This document shows positions 30,070 to 38,090 of a stretch of DNA of 64,000 nucleotides, piece by piece. The stretch lies in contig DALTWF010000003.1 of NCBI GenBank assembly GCA_029987235.1, positions 25,691-89,690 on the forward strand. The letters run 5' to 3'. The DNA is from Methanocorpusculum sp. (GTDB taxonomy: Archaea; Halobacteriota; Methanomicrobia; Methanomicrobiales; Methanocorpusculaceae). The position numbers were made by a program, and so were the translations under genes. Within the stretch, counting starts at the first letter, position 1, and each line of letters opens with the position of its first letter. Under the pieces are notes generated by a model, which was not told the DNA's origin, did no database searches, and saw only the letters and a list, made by a program, of their open reading frames with translations.

Positions 30070-32648
30070 CCCTGACAATCACCTCCCCTTATACGGACAA
30101 CGGTTATAAAACACAATACCCACACAGCCCGAAATTCCTGGTCGACTATTCAAACGTGATAACAACAGATATTTATAAGGTAAGGATTGTCCGCATAAAT
30201 AGTGATTTCACGGAGACCATCATCACAACGGTCAGCTTTAACCCGGACAGCACGAACCACCAGACGATAGACTCAGGGATATGGATAACCACCGGGTCGA
30301 CGATATACAACGGGGACGCATACAGATATATTGTGCGGTACTTAGATTATGACTACCAAATAATATCAGCAGAGACCGCTGACTGGTTCGAGGTAAGGGG
30401 GAAAGCCGGAGCGACCACAAACGACCCAGTCACGGCATACACGCCAGAAGCAACATACATGATGCTGAACGAACACACGATTCAGGTGACCGTCAGCGAG
30501 AACCACACCAGCAGCAGCCCTGGGACGTTCCTGGAAAGCATGGACGGAACCCCGCAGATCGTGCTGCAGTATTCCTATTCAGGAAAGGCACAATCAAGCA
30601 GTGGGATCATCGACAAACAGAGCTCATCCTATATCGAAATACGCCAGGCAACCTCCGAGACAATAGGGCAGATGCACAGAACCTGGGTCCTTGTTTTCAA
30701 ACAGGCCGGGACATACACCCTCACCCCGCGTGCGACATACTGTACCAGCGCCACCCAATCTGATATATACACCAGCACCAGAACTGGGTCGTTACTTCAG
30801 ATAAAGGTATATGGGCCATCGAAGCCACTCCTCAAGATAGACCACGTCACCGCAGCGGATGGAACTCACACCACTGGAGACACGACAAACTCAGGGGCCG
30901 CACCATTCCAGGTTCAGTTTATAGACAAATCGCTGGACAGCACCATCGGGGATCCATACCAGATCCCGCAACAGAACATCGTCGTCGAATTCGGAGACCC
31001 GGACTCAAAAACGAACATCCTGCAAATAAACAACCCAGGGGCAACAGCAATCACCATCCCGACCTCAAGTCTACTGCATTCATACCCTGATTACAGGAGC
31101 AGGGGTTGCAGCATCACGGTCACGGATAAGAACGGAGGAATCACCTCCGGCCGCGTAATATTTGCACCGGACGCAACGCCAAGGGTTATCTCCGGAAGCC
31201 CGCCAAAACTGAACAACACCCCGCCCGGGACCACCGTCAGACCAGGAGAGCAACCCGCGCTGGTGACAGGTCAGGCCTGGGTCGCAGGAGACCCGGAGCC
31301 GACCGTGACATGGAAATATACCCTCGGGTCAAGCTCGTATTATACGGGAGAAAAGGAAGGAACCACGGCAGAGTTGTCCCTTTTAGCATCCGGATCATAC
31401 ACCATAACATGTGAGATCAAAAACAACGCAGGCACCATTATAAACACATACTCATGGGCCGTAGTAGTCGACGCAGCCGCAACCAGGGCAGACACCCCGA
31501 TCACCGGAATAAATGATTTTGAAGTATGGATTTTCAACACCAACGGAGACAGGGTCGGCATCCTTGACCCAGCGACCCGCGCGGAGTATATAGACCGGTA
31601 TGATCATGAAAAATACTGCGAATTTCAAATCCCGATAAATAGCCGGCACGCTCAATATTTGAGACGCGGAGCGCTCCTGGCTTTTGGATACCAGGGAAAG
31701 GCCCGGCTGATGATAGTAAACGAATACATCGAAGACACCGACGGAGGCACCCTGACAATCGGAGCCGTCGACGCGGCCGGATCCCTATTCGAAGGCAGAG
31801 TCGCAATAATAGCCACCAGTAACAGCTCGGATGCCGGATATGATACCCAGAAATGCAGCGGAGAGGCCCTCATGCGCTACTATGCTCAGGCAAACTTGAA
31901 GGACCCAGGACAGGCCACGAATTACCGGGCCGCGCCAGGTTTCAAAGTAATCGGCACGAACCAGGACCGGCCGGTCGGAGCAGACCCGGTCGTCTATTCG
32001 GCACGGTTTGAGACCACGGCAGAAATAATGGACGACCTCTGCAGCGCCAGCGGACTCGGCTGGGACATAACCATGCAGACCCCCGCAGCAGGAGAACCGA
32101 AGCTCGTCGTCGGCTGGAAAGTAATCCAGGGAGTGGACCGGACCATCGGAAACACCGCAGGAAACAGACCGGTTTATTTCACGGAAGACAACTGCACCGC
32201 GAAGGTCGGGCCATACTCGGAGTATTTAGGGCCAACGGTTGCAATCACCGCAGGAGAAGGAGCAGGAAGCTCGCGGGAATACTTGCGCTTTGGAGCGCCG
32301 ACGGTTTCCGGGTTTGCCAGACGGGAGATCTTCGTCGATGCCAGCGATTGCAACGGAAGCACGGAGATGGAGCAGAAAGCCTTGTCTGAAATAGAAAGCG
32401 AAAAGGAACAGAGCATCACAATCGAGCCAACAGGGCGGCTTTATTCCTTTGGCACGGATTACACCACCGGAGACTTTGTCACGGTAAAAACAAAGAGCGG
32501 CCTGGACGTAAATCTGCAAATAAACCAAGCAACGGCCACGAAGGACAGCAGCGGAATCCACATCACACTGCAGCTTGGCACGGACCGCAGGAACCAGCAG
32601 ACCCTCATGCGGAGGATCAGACTGGCCAACACATACGCCAAGAAATAA
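30066..32648 (+). CDS. Tail hub/baseplate protein, ReqiPepy6 Gp37-like
   Basis: 860 residues from ATG 30066, overlapping the previous stop. The N-terminal 450 residues are beta-rich with PKD-like regions. The C-terminal 380 resemble the siphovirus tail hub/tip family: a strand-rich start (FEVWIFNTNGDRVGIL), then RHAQYLRRGALLAFGYQGKARLMIV split over two stretches and a C-terminal barrel. Such proteins close the tail tube and trigger DNA release on host contact. It is the last gene of the provirus and is followed by a terminator and a tRNA. Confidence 0.75.
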   Translation: MTLTITSPYTDNGYKTQYPHSPKFLVDYSNVITTDIYKVRIVRINSDFTETIITTVSFNPDSTNHQTIDSGIWITTGSTIYNGDAYRYIVRYLDYDYQIISAETADWFEVRGKAGATTNDPVTAYTPEATYMMLNEHTIQVTVSENHTSSSPGTFLESMDGTPQIVLQYSYSGKAQSSSGIIDKQSSSYIEIRQATSETIGQMHRTWVLVFKQAGTYTLTPRATYCTSATQSDIYTSTRTGSLLQIKVYGPSKPLLKIDHVTAADGTHTTGDTTNSGAAPFQVQFIDKSLDSTIGDPYQIPQQNIVVEFGDPDSKTNILQINNPGATAITIPTSSLLHSYPDYRSRGCSITVTDKNGGITSGRVIFAPDATPRVISGSPPKLNNTPPGTTVRPGEQPALVTGQAWVAGDPEPTVTWKYTLGSSSYYTGEKEGTTAELSLLASGSYTITCEIKNNAGTIINTYSWAVVVDAAATRADTPITGINDFEVWIFNTNGDRVGILDPATRAEYIDRYDHEKYCEFQIPINSRHAQYLRRGALLAFGYQGKARLMIVNEYIEDTDGGTLTIGAVDAAGSLFEGRVAIIATSNSSDAGYDTQKCSGEALMRYYAQANLKDPGQATNYRAAPGFKVIGTNQDRPVGADPVVYSARFETTAEIMDDLCSASGLGWDITMQTPAAGEPKLVVGWKVIQGVDRTIGNTAGNRPVYFTEDNCTAKVGPYSEYLGPTVAITAGEGAGSSREYLRFGAPTVSGFARREIFVDASDCNGSTEMEQKALSEIESEKEQSITIEPTGRLYSFGTDYTTGDFVTVKTKSGLDVNLQINQATATKDSSGIHITLQLGTDRRNQQTLMRRIRLANTYAKK

Positions 32649-32656
32649 CCTGCAGA

Positions 32657-32683
32657 CGGAGAGGGAAACCACTCCGATTTTTT
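32657..32683 (+). terminator. Hairpin plus T-run terminator of the late operon
   Basis: CGGAG at 32657-32661 pairs with CTCCG at 32672-32676, followed by six T's. It would end rightward viral transcription just before the oppositely oriented tRNA gene. Confidence 0.65.
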
Positions 32684-32694
32684 AAAACAGAAAG

Positions 32695-32776
32695 TGGGAG
32701 AGACGGGAGTCGAACCCGCGAACAACTAATGACATGGCCCTGAACCATGCGCCTTTAACCTCTCGGCAACCCTCCC
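32695..32776 (-). tRNA. tRNA-Leu (CAG), provirus-borne
   Basis: Reads 5'-GGGAGGG ... CTCTCCC-3' for the acceptor stem, with one G-T pair. The D stem GCC/GGC, the anticodon stem CATGG/CCATG around loop TTCAGGG (anticodon CAG), an extended variable region and a T-arm with TTCGACT are all present. CCA is not encoded. It lies between the last viral gene and a host tRNA-Leu(CAG) half-gene, so it belongs to the element on the simplest reading. Confidence 0.88.
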
Positions 32777-32813
32777 AAATATCGCCAATTTGACCGTATT
32801 TTTACCAAATATC
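32775..32813. repeat. Direct repeat near the attachment junction
   Basis: CCAAATATC occurs at 32775-32783 and again at 32805-32813, 30 bases apart, next to the candidate integration junction. Such repeats can be arm sites for an integrase, but two copies are weak evidence. Confidence 0.3.
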
Positions 32814-32834
32814 ACGCCGTATGGAGTGTTTATA

Positions 32835-32842
32835 CCCTGAAG
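32835..32842. other. Candidate right attachment core
   Basis: CTTCAGGG on the minus strand is the anticodon loop where the host tRNA-Leu half stops matching a tRNA. Seven of these bases (TTCAGGG) also form the loop of the provirus tRNA. Recombination in the anticodon loop is a known integration site class. Confidence 0.55.
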
Positions 32843-32875
32843 CTAGCGCCGTTGGCCAGGCTTGGCTACCTTCGC
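32835..32875 (-). pseudogene. 5' half of host tRNA-Leu (CAG)
   Basis: Minus strand from 32875: acceptor strand GCGAAGG, D arm with GCC/GGC and a GG loop, anticodon 5' strand CTAGC and loop TTCAGGG. From position 32834 the sequence no longer pairs (expected GCTAG, found TATAA), and no matching CCTTCGC 3' acceptor strand follows. It is a host gene cut at its anticodon loop. Confidence 0.75.
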
Positions 32876-32908
32876 ATTAAAAATGCTCTTTACTATATGC
32901 TCTTAAGC

Positions 32909-32916
32909 AATATAAA
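32909..32916 (-). promoter_or_regulatory. TATA box of the interrupted tRNA-Leu gene
   Basis: TTTATATT on the minus strand lies 34-41 bases before the tRNA 5' end at 32875, right for a stable-RNA promoter. It should now transcribe the half tRNA, 58 spacer bases and the provirus tRNA-Leu. Confidence 0.6.
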
Positions 32917-32966
32917 GTAAACGAATTTTACTCCGTACTGAAAAATGAGGTAAGGGGAAAAACTGC

Positions 32967-34652
32967 TTATTCAGCGTTTTCCTCGTTCCATTTCTTCATT
33001 TCGCGCTCACGCAGTTCGCCGCGCTTGATTTTTCCGGAGAAGGATTTCGGAAGCTCCGTCACGAACTCAATCAGACGCGGATACTTGTACGGTGCGGTCG
33101 TATTCTTCACAAAATCCTGAATCTCTTTTACAAGTCTGTCTGAAGGCTTGTAACCATCATGCAGAACAATAAATGCCTTGATTACGACACCGCGGATGGA
33201 ATCAGGGCTTCCGACAACGGCAGACTCTTTTACCGCCGGGTGCTCAAGAAGGGTGGACTCCACTTCAAACGGAGAGATACGGTATCCCGATGACTTGATT
33301 ACATCATCATTTCTGCCGACAAACCAGAAGTAACCATCCTCATCAATCCGTGCCTTATCACCGGTATAATACCAGCCGTTCTGGAACTGTTCGGCATTTT
33401 CTTCGGGATTATCAAGATATTCACGGATTAATCCTGCCGGTCTCGGATTAAGGGAGATTGCAATACGGCCGATTTCTCCTTTCGGCACTTCCTTTCCATC
33501 ATCATCATGGAGTTGAATGTGCCAGCCGGGTACCGGTTTTCCCATAGAACCCTGTTTGATTTCCATGCCCGGAAGGGTTGCAATGCAGCAGCAGGTCTCA
33601 GTCTGACCATATCCTTCACGGATGGTAATTCCGGTACCCTCGCGCCAGATTCTGATAACCTCCGGATTCAGCGGCTCGCCTGCACTGGTACAGGTGCGAA
33701 GCTCGTTAAATGAGAATTTCTTGATATCCGCGATAATGAGCATTCTGTAAATGGTCGGCGGCGCACAGAACGAAGTAATTCCGTATTTTTCAATGAGCGG
33801 CAGAAGCTCTGTTGCAAGGAATTTCCTCCGGTAATCGTAAACAAATATACATGCGCCGCAAATCCACTGACCGAAAATCTTTCCCCATCCGCATTTTGCC
33901 CAACCGGTGTCGGAGACGGTGAAGTGAACGTCGTGTTCGGTTAAGTCGTGCCAGAATTTTGCTGTAACCGTCTGACCAAGCGGATGTGCATAATCATGCA
34001 GCACCATTTTCGGATTCTTGGTGGTTCCCGAGGTGAAATAAATGAGCATCGGGTCAGTGGAAAGAACACGGCGGCCCGCAGTGCTGACGAGTTTTGTTGA
34101 AACCGGTGCCGGATAGAGCAGTTCATGCTGGTATCCTATCCAGGGTGCCTTTAATGGTTCGTGCGGATTGTCGTCAACAATCATGCGCATTTGTAAATGC
34201 GGGCAGTTTGATGCGACCTCGTCAACTTTGTCCATATTTTCCGAGTCGGTAATAACCATCTTAAAGCCGCCGACTTTCATGCGGTAGGCAATATCTTTGA
34301 CGGTAAGCATGTGGGGTGCAGGGCTATAGACTGCACCGAGTTTCATGATGCCGAGAACTAATATCCACCATTCCGGAACGCGGGGAAGCATGAGTAAAAC
34401 GCGGTCTCCTTTCTGGATACCGAATTTCATCAGAATATTTGCCGCTTCATTGGAATGAATCATCATGTCCCAGAAGGTGAATTTCTTTTCTTCACCTGCC
34501 TGGTTTGTCCAGATCATTGCAAGGTGATTGCGATCCTGTTTGGCCCGGGCGTCAATCACATCAAATGCAAAGTTGTAATGTTTCGGCACATCTATATGAA
34601 ACGATTTGTATGTTTCATCATAGTTGCCGATGTTTCCTGTAGGTTCTGCCAT
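32967..34652 (-). CDS. AMP-forming acyl-CoA synthetase
   Basis: 561 residues from ATG 34652; a TTG six bases upstream is less likely. It belongs to the ANL superfamily: P-loop-like YFTSGTTKNPK (near 210), GYGQTET, the aspartate hinge YYTGDKARIDEDGYF and the C-terminal lysine in FSGKIKR. It activates a short- or medium-chain carboxylate with ATP and CoA. The acyl substrate cannot be read from the sequence. It is the first intact host protein gene beyond the provirus junction. Confidence 0.88.
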   Translation of the reverse strand: MAEPTGNIGNYDETYKSFHIDVPKHYNFAFDVIDARAKQDRNHLAMIWTNQAGEEKKFTFWDMMIHSNEAANILMKFGIQKGDRVLLMLPRVPEWWILVLGIMKLGAVYSPAPHMLTVKDIAYRMKVGGFKMVITDSENMDKVDEVASNCPHLQMRMIVDDNPHEPLKAPWIGYQHELLYPAPVSTKLVSTAGRRVLSTDPMLIYFTSGTTKNPKMVLHDYAHPLGQTVTAKFWHDLTEHDVHFTVSDTGWAKCGWGKIFGQWICGACIFVYDYRRKFLATELLPLIEKYGITSFCAPPTIYRMLIIADIKKFSFNELRTCTSAGEPLNPEVIRIWREGTGITIREGYGQTETCCCIATLPGMEIKQGSMGKPVPGWHIQLHDDDGKEVPKGEIGRIAISLNPRPAGLIREYLDNPEENAEQFQNGWYYTGDKARIDEDGYFWFVGRNDDVIKSSGYRISPFEVESTLLEHPAVKESAVVGSPDSIRGVVIKAFIVLHDGYKPSDRLVKEIQDFVKNTTAPYKYPRLIEFVTELPKSFSGKIKRGELREREMKKWNEENAE

Positions 34653-34748
34653 TTTCAATACTATATACTATATTAGAATTGAAAGATTATAAAGGGATTA
34701 TATGAATCCTGTCAGTGAATTGGTTTTTTTCCGGTCAAAAAAAGAGGG

Positions 34749-35093
34749 TTAGAAGGGGATTACGCCAAGGTGGCGGAGAATGGTAATTACGTTGAAAATG
34801 GTAATTACTGCTGCGACAATATCAAAAACCGTTACACCTTTTGAAAGGAGTTTTCTGCCTGATGCTTTGAATGATATCACAATTCCGCAAGCAAGAAGAA
34901 CAACAGTAATTACAAGAAGAATAACCGGTACTGCAGCTATACTCACAATATCGCCTGCTCTCATCATGTTTTCAACAACAAGCGTCACAAATGACATAAC
35001 CAGGGCTGCAATGTCTATAATAATGAGACGACGTGCAATCCTTTTCTTTTCATCGGTATCAGCCTGCGGATTTGTTTCAGTTTCCAATGACAT
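34749..35093 (-). CDS. Membrane protein with three helices (114 aa)
   Basis: 114 residues. A charged N-terminus is followed by membrane segments at about 23-42, 50-73 and 86-105. No recognised family. It stands alone between the synthetase and dapF, with its own upstream A+T-rich promoter region. Confidence 0.65.
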   Translation of the reverse strand: MSLETETNPQADTDEKKRIARRLIIIDIAALVMSFVTLVVENMMRAGDIVSIAAVPVILLVITVVLLACGIVISFKASGRKLLSKGVTVFDIVAAVITIFNVITILRHLGVIPF

Positions 35094-35138
35094 GATATGG
35101 TATAATGATGTATTATGACATAAGGTTTCTTAAAAAAG

Positions 35139-35933
35139 TTAAAGCCGGATAACTCCGGTAAATACAGTCTCTGCTGGGCCGGTCATTAACGGGCTGTCTT
35201 TTACAGTGATGTCAAGCGGGCCGCCGACGGTTTTTACATGCACAACATCACCGGTGACTTTGCCGCATTTTACTGCAACAAAGGCACTTGCAGTAGAACC
35301 TGTACCGCAGGAGAGTGTCTCACCTTCAACGCCACGCTCAAACGTGCGCACGGAAATCGAATCCGCGCCGGTAACCTGAACGAAATTCACATTGGTCCCT
35401 TCCGGATAGTATTTTGCGCTTCTGATTTCGGGCGCCTCTTTCATGATATCGATTGCATCCACATCATCGACAAAAATTACCGCATGAGGCACGCCTGTGT
35501 TGCAGGAAAAAACCTGATAACCGTTGATTTTTTCGGGATTTCCCGGCTTTGCCTCGCCCATATCAATTGTTGCCATGAAGTCTCCGTCATTATCGTATCC
35601 GCAGCGCACTTTTAAGATTCCTGCTTTGGTCTCGACAAGGAATGCTTTTGTCTCGGTGTATTTGTTGTCAAACGCATATTTTGCAAGACACCTAATGCCG
35701 TTTCCACACATCTCGGCCTCGCTTCCGTCCGGCTGCATAATCATCATCTTAACTGCCGCCGCAGTGCTTTTTCCGATAAAAAGCACGCCGTCTGCGCCGA
35801 TTCCGAATTTCCGGTCACAGTAGAGTTTTGCAAACTCCCCTTTCATATCATCAGGGATGACAGGACCTTTCATTTCATCGATGAGGATGAAGTCATTGCC
35901 GTTTCCGTGCAGTTTTGTAAATGCTATTTCCAT
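35139..35933 (-). CDS. dapF: Diaminopimelate epimerase
   Basis: 264 residues. Both catalytic cysteine motifs are present: MCGNGIRCLAKYAFD (near 74) and LSCGTGSTASAF (near 210). It turns LL- into meso-diaminopimelate for lysine synthesis. The opening FTKLHGNGNDFILID and the length are normal for the family. No other lysine gene is adjacent. Confidence 0.95.
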   Translation of the reverse strand: MEIAFTKLHGNGNDFILIDEMKGPVIPDDMKGEFAKLYCDRKFGIGADGVLFIGKSTAAAVKMMIMQPDGSEAEMCGNGIRCLAKYAFDNKYTETKAFLVETKAGILKVRCGYDNDGDFMATIDMGEAKPGNPEKINGYQVFSCNTGVPHAVIFVDDVDAIDIMKEAPEIRSAKYYPEGTNVNFVQVTGADSISVRTFERGVEGETLSCGTGSTASAFVAVKCGKVTGDVVHVKTVGGPLDITVKDSPLMTGPAETVFTGVIRL

Positions 35934-36012
35934 ACTATATTATTAGTCGTGCATAGATTAAAGGACACGCAAATTATCTATTTCTGGAGAGCAAATAATA
36001 ATCCCGTATTTC

Positions 36013-36654
36013 ATGTATAAAACCAATCGTAATCTGATATTACTTACATCGATATTTGTCGTATCGCTGGTAATTGCCAATATTCTTGCCGCTAAAGTTG
36101 TTCAAATCGGATTTATTGAAATACCGGCAGCAATAATTCTTTACCCGATAACCTTTATCTGCACCGATGTTATAAGCGAAATCTGGGGGAAAAAAGATGC
36201 GCAGTTTGCCGTGCGGATTGGAATAATCATCCAGATATGCACTCTTATCTTTATTTACGCAGCAATATTGCTCCCCCCCGCCCCTTACATGGTCGATTTC
36301 CAGAAAGAATATGCCGATGTGTTAGGCTCAACCGCGCGCTTTGTTTCAGCATCCTTAATTGCAGCAGTCGTGTCACAGCATCTCGATATCTTCATCTTCC
36401 ATAAAATCAAAGACCGGTTCCCGAAATACAAGTGGATGAGAAATAATACAACCATTATTTCCCAGCTTGTTGATACAACACTGTTCATAACGATTGCTTT
36501 CTTCGGTTCGGTGCCAAATATTCTTATCATGATAGCGTCGCAGTTCGTCATCAAAATGCTGATTGCTATTGCTGATACACCGCTTTTCTATTACCTGACG
36601 CGCCACGGTCAAAAAACCGGACCGGATGATTCACAAACGCCTGCAGAAAAGTAA
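36013..36654 (+). CDS. Queuosine/archaeosine precursor transporter (YhhQ type)
   Basis: 213 residues with about six membrane segments. The motif FICTDVISEIWGKKDAQFAV and the later QLVDTTLFITIAFFG are typical of the YhhQ/VUT family, which imports preQ0/preQ1. In archaea these bases serve archaeosine synthesis in tRNA. It is divergent from dapF. Confidence 0.85.
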   Translation: MYKTNRNLILLTSIFVVSLVIANILAAKVVQIGFIEIPAAIILYPITFICTDVISEIWGKKDAQFAVRIGIIIQICTLIFIYAAILLPPAPYMVDFQKEYADVLGSTARFVSASLIAAVVSQHLDIFIFHKIKDRFPKYKWMRNNTTIISQLVDTTLFITIAFFGSVPNILIMIASQFVIKMLIAIADTPLFYYLTRHGQKTGPDDSQTPAEK

Positions 36655-36675
36655 AGAAAATAAAAAAAAATATTT
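36655..36675. terminator. A/T-rich terminator between convergent genes
   Basis: Long A-runs followed by T's between the transporter and serS, which converge here. It can serve both directions as an archaeal poly-T terminator. Confidence 0.5.
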
Positions 36676-37953
36676 TTAGAGATATTCCTGGTTGTTCATA
36701 TACGGACGCAGAACCTTCGGGATTTCCACGCGACCGTCTTCAAGCTGATAGTTTTCCAGAATGCAGCGAAGCGCACGCGATGTAGCAACCGCAGTGCTGT
36801 TTAAGGTGTGCAGCCACTGTTTTGATTCAAAGTCATGCGCATCGCGGACTCTGATGTTTAATCTGCATGCCTGATAGGCAGTGCAGTTGGAACAGGAAAC
36901 AACCTCACGGTATTCCTGGTCTCTTGGCATCCAGGCCTCGATATCGTATTTCTTTGCAGCAACCGTTCCGATATCACCGGTGCAGATATTTACAACATGA
37001 TACGGCAGACCGAGTTTGGTGAAGATTTCCTCTGCATTTGCAAGAAGTTCTTCATGGAATTTCCAGGAATCCTGGGGCATGCAGTAGATGAACTGCTCAA
37101 TCTTGGTGAACTGGTGGACACGGAAGAGTCCGCGTGAGTCAAGACCATGTGCACCGATTTCGCGGCGGAAACAGGGGGAAATACCGACCATTTTCAGCGG
37201 CAGGTCTTTTTCCTCAAAGATTTCATCCTGATACATTGCTGCCATCGGATGCTCTGCGGTTGCGATAAGGTACTCATCATCATCGGAAATCTTGTACATA
37301 ACCTTCTCAAAGTCTGCAAGGTCAGTAACCTCCTCGTAGGATTTGCGGTTAATCATGTACGGCGGAATAATTGGTGTGTAGCCTTTTGCAATAATAGTGT
37401 CAAGTGCAAAGCGCTGAAGAGCTAAATCCAGCATGGCAAGGTTTCCTTTGAGGAAATAGAAACCGGAACCGGAGATTTTGGTTGCGCGTTCGAAGTCAGC
37501 CCAGCCGTGTTCTGCTGCAAGTTCCCCGTGGTTTTTGAGCTCATATGAGCGTTTTACCGGCTCGCCAACGGTTTTTACAATCACATTTTCCGTATCGTCT
37601 TTTCCATACGGAACAGATTCGTGCAGGATATTCGGAAGACGCATCAGGTAGTATTTGATGGTCTTTGATGCTTCTTCCATCTGTTCATCATTTGCCTTAA
37701 TCTGAGCCGGAAGAGCCTTTGCCTCGGCAAAAAGCGGAGCACAGTCTTTACCTTCCTTTTTCCAGGCATTAATGTCTTTTGCAATCTGGTTTCTGCGTGC
37801 GCGCAGTTCGTTATTTTTACCCTCAAGTTCGCGTTTGAGTCTGTCCTGCTCAAGAACAGTGTCAACCCATGCGAGTTTTTCTGTGTCGTGACGTTTTTCC
37901 AGGTCGGCACGAACAATTTCAGGAGTTGCCCTGACCATTTTTATATCGAGCAT
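36676..37953 (-). CDS. serS: Seryl-tRNA synthetase
   Basis: 425 residues of the common (bacterial-type) class II enzyme, not the divergent SylS form known from some methanogens. The N-terminal coiled-coil arm (residues about 30-100) grips the tRNA-Ser long arm. Class II motifs are visible: motif 2 CFRREIGAHGLDSRGLFRVHQF and motif 3 near the C-terminus (LNSTAVATSRALRCILENYQ). It charges tRNA-Ser with serine. The start lies three bases from a 21-base element shared with the GTPase gene at 51.1 kb. Confidence 0.95.
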   Translation of the reverse strand: MLDIKMVRATPEIVRADLEKRHDTEKLAWVDTVLEQDRLKRELEGKNNELRARRNQIAKDINAWKKEGKDCAPLFAEAKALPAQIKANDEQMEEASKTIKYYLMRLPNILHESVPYGKDDTENVIVKTVGEPVKRSYELKNHGELAAEHGWADFERATKISGSGFYFLKGNLAMLDLALQRFALDTIIAKGYTPIIPPYMINRKSYEEVTDLADFEKVMYKISDDDEYLIATAEHPMAAMYQDEIFEEKDLPLKMVGISPCFRREIGAHGLDSRGLFRVHQFTKIEQFIYCMPQDSWKFHEELLANAEEIFTKLGLPYHVVNICTGDIGTVAAKKYDIEAWMPRDQEYREVVSCSNCTAYQACRLNIRVRDAHDFESKQWLHTLNSTAVATSRALRCILENYQLEDGRVEIPKVLRPYMNNQEYL

Positions 37954-37955
37954 AG

Positions 37956-37976
37956 TTGTCTATACTATTTAGCGCT
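37956..37976 (-). promoter_or_regulatory. Shared 21-base upstream element, serS copy
   Basis: On the plus strand it reads ttgtctatactatttagcgc plus t. It matches 51117-51137 at 20 of 21 bases. Both copies lie directly before a start codon and around the expected transcript start. Confidence 0.55.
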
Positions 37977-38090
37977 TGTAAGTGATAAAGGTAAAGACTG
38001 TATTGCACCCCTGCATAAAAGACATAGAGATTTCAAGAACCCTCATGCACAATTTTTTTAATAGTCACGGATATACATAAATAACAGGTT

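Noticed and set aside
32695..32776. Integration at the 3' end of the intact tRNA-Leu.
   Set aside because: This would leave the host tRNA-Leu half at 32835-32875 unexplained; an anticodon-loop junction explains both. It remains the main alternative.
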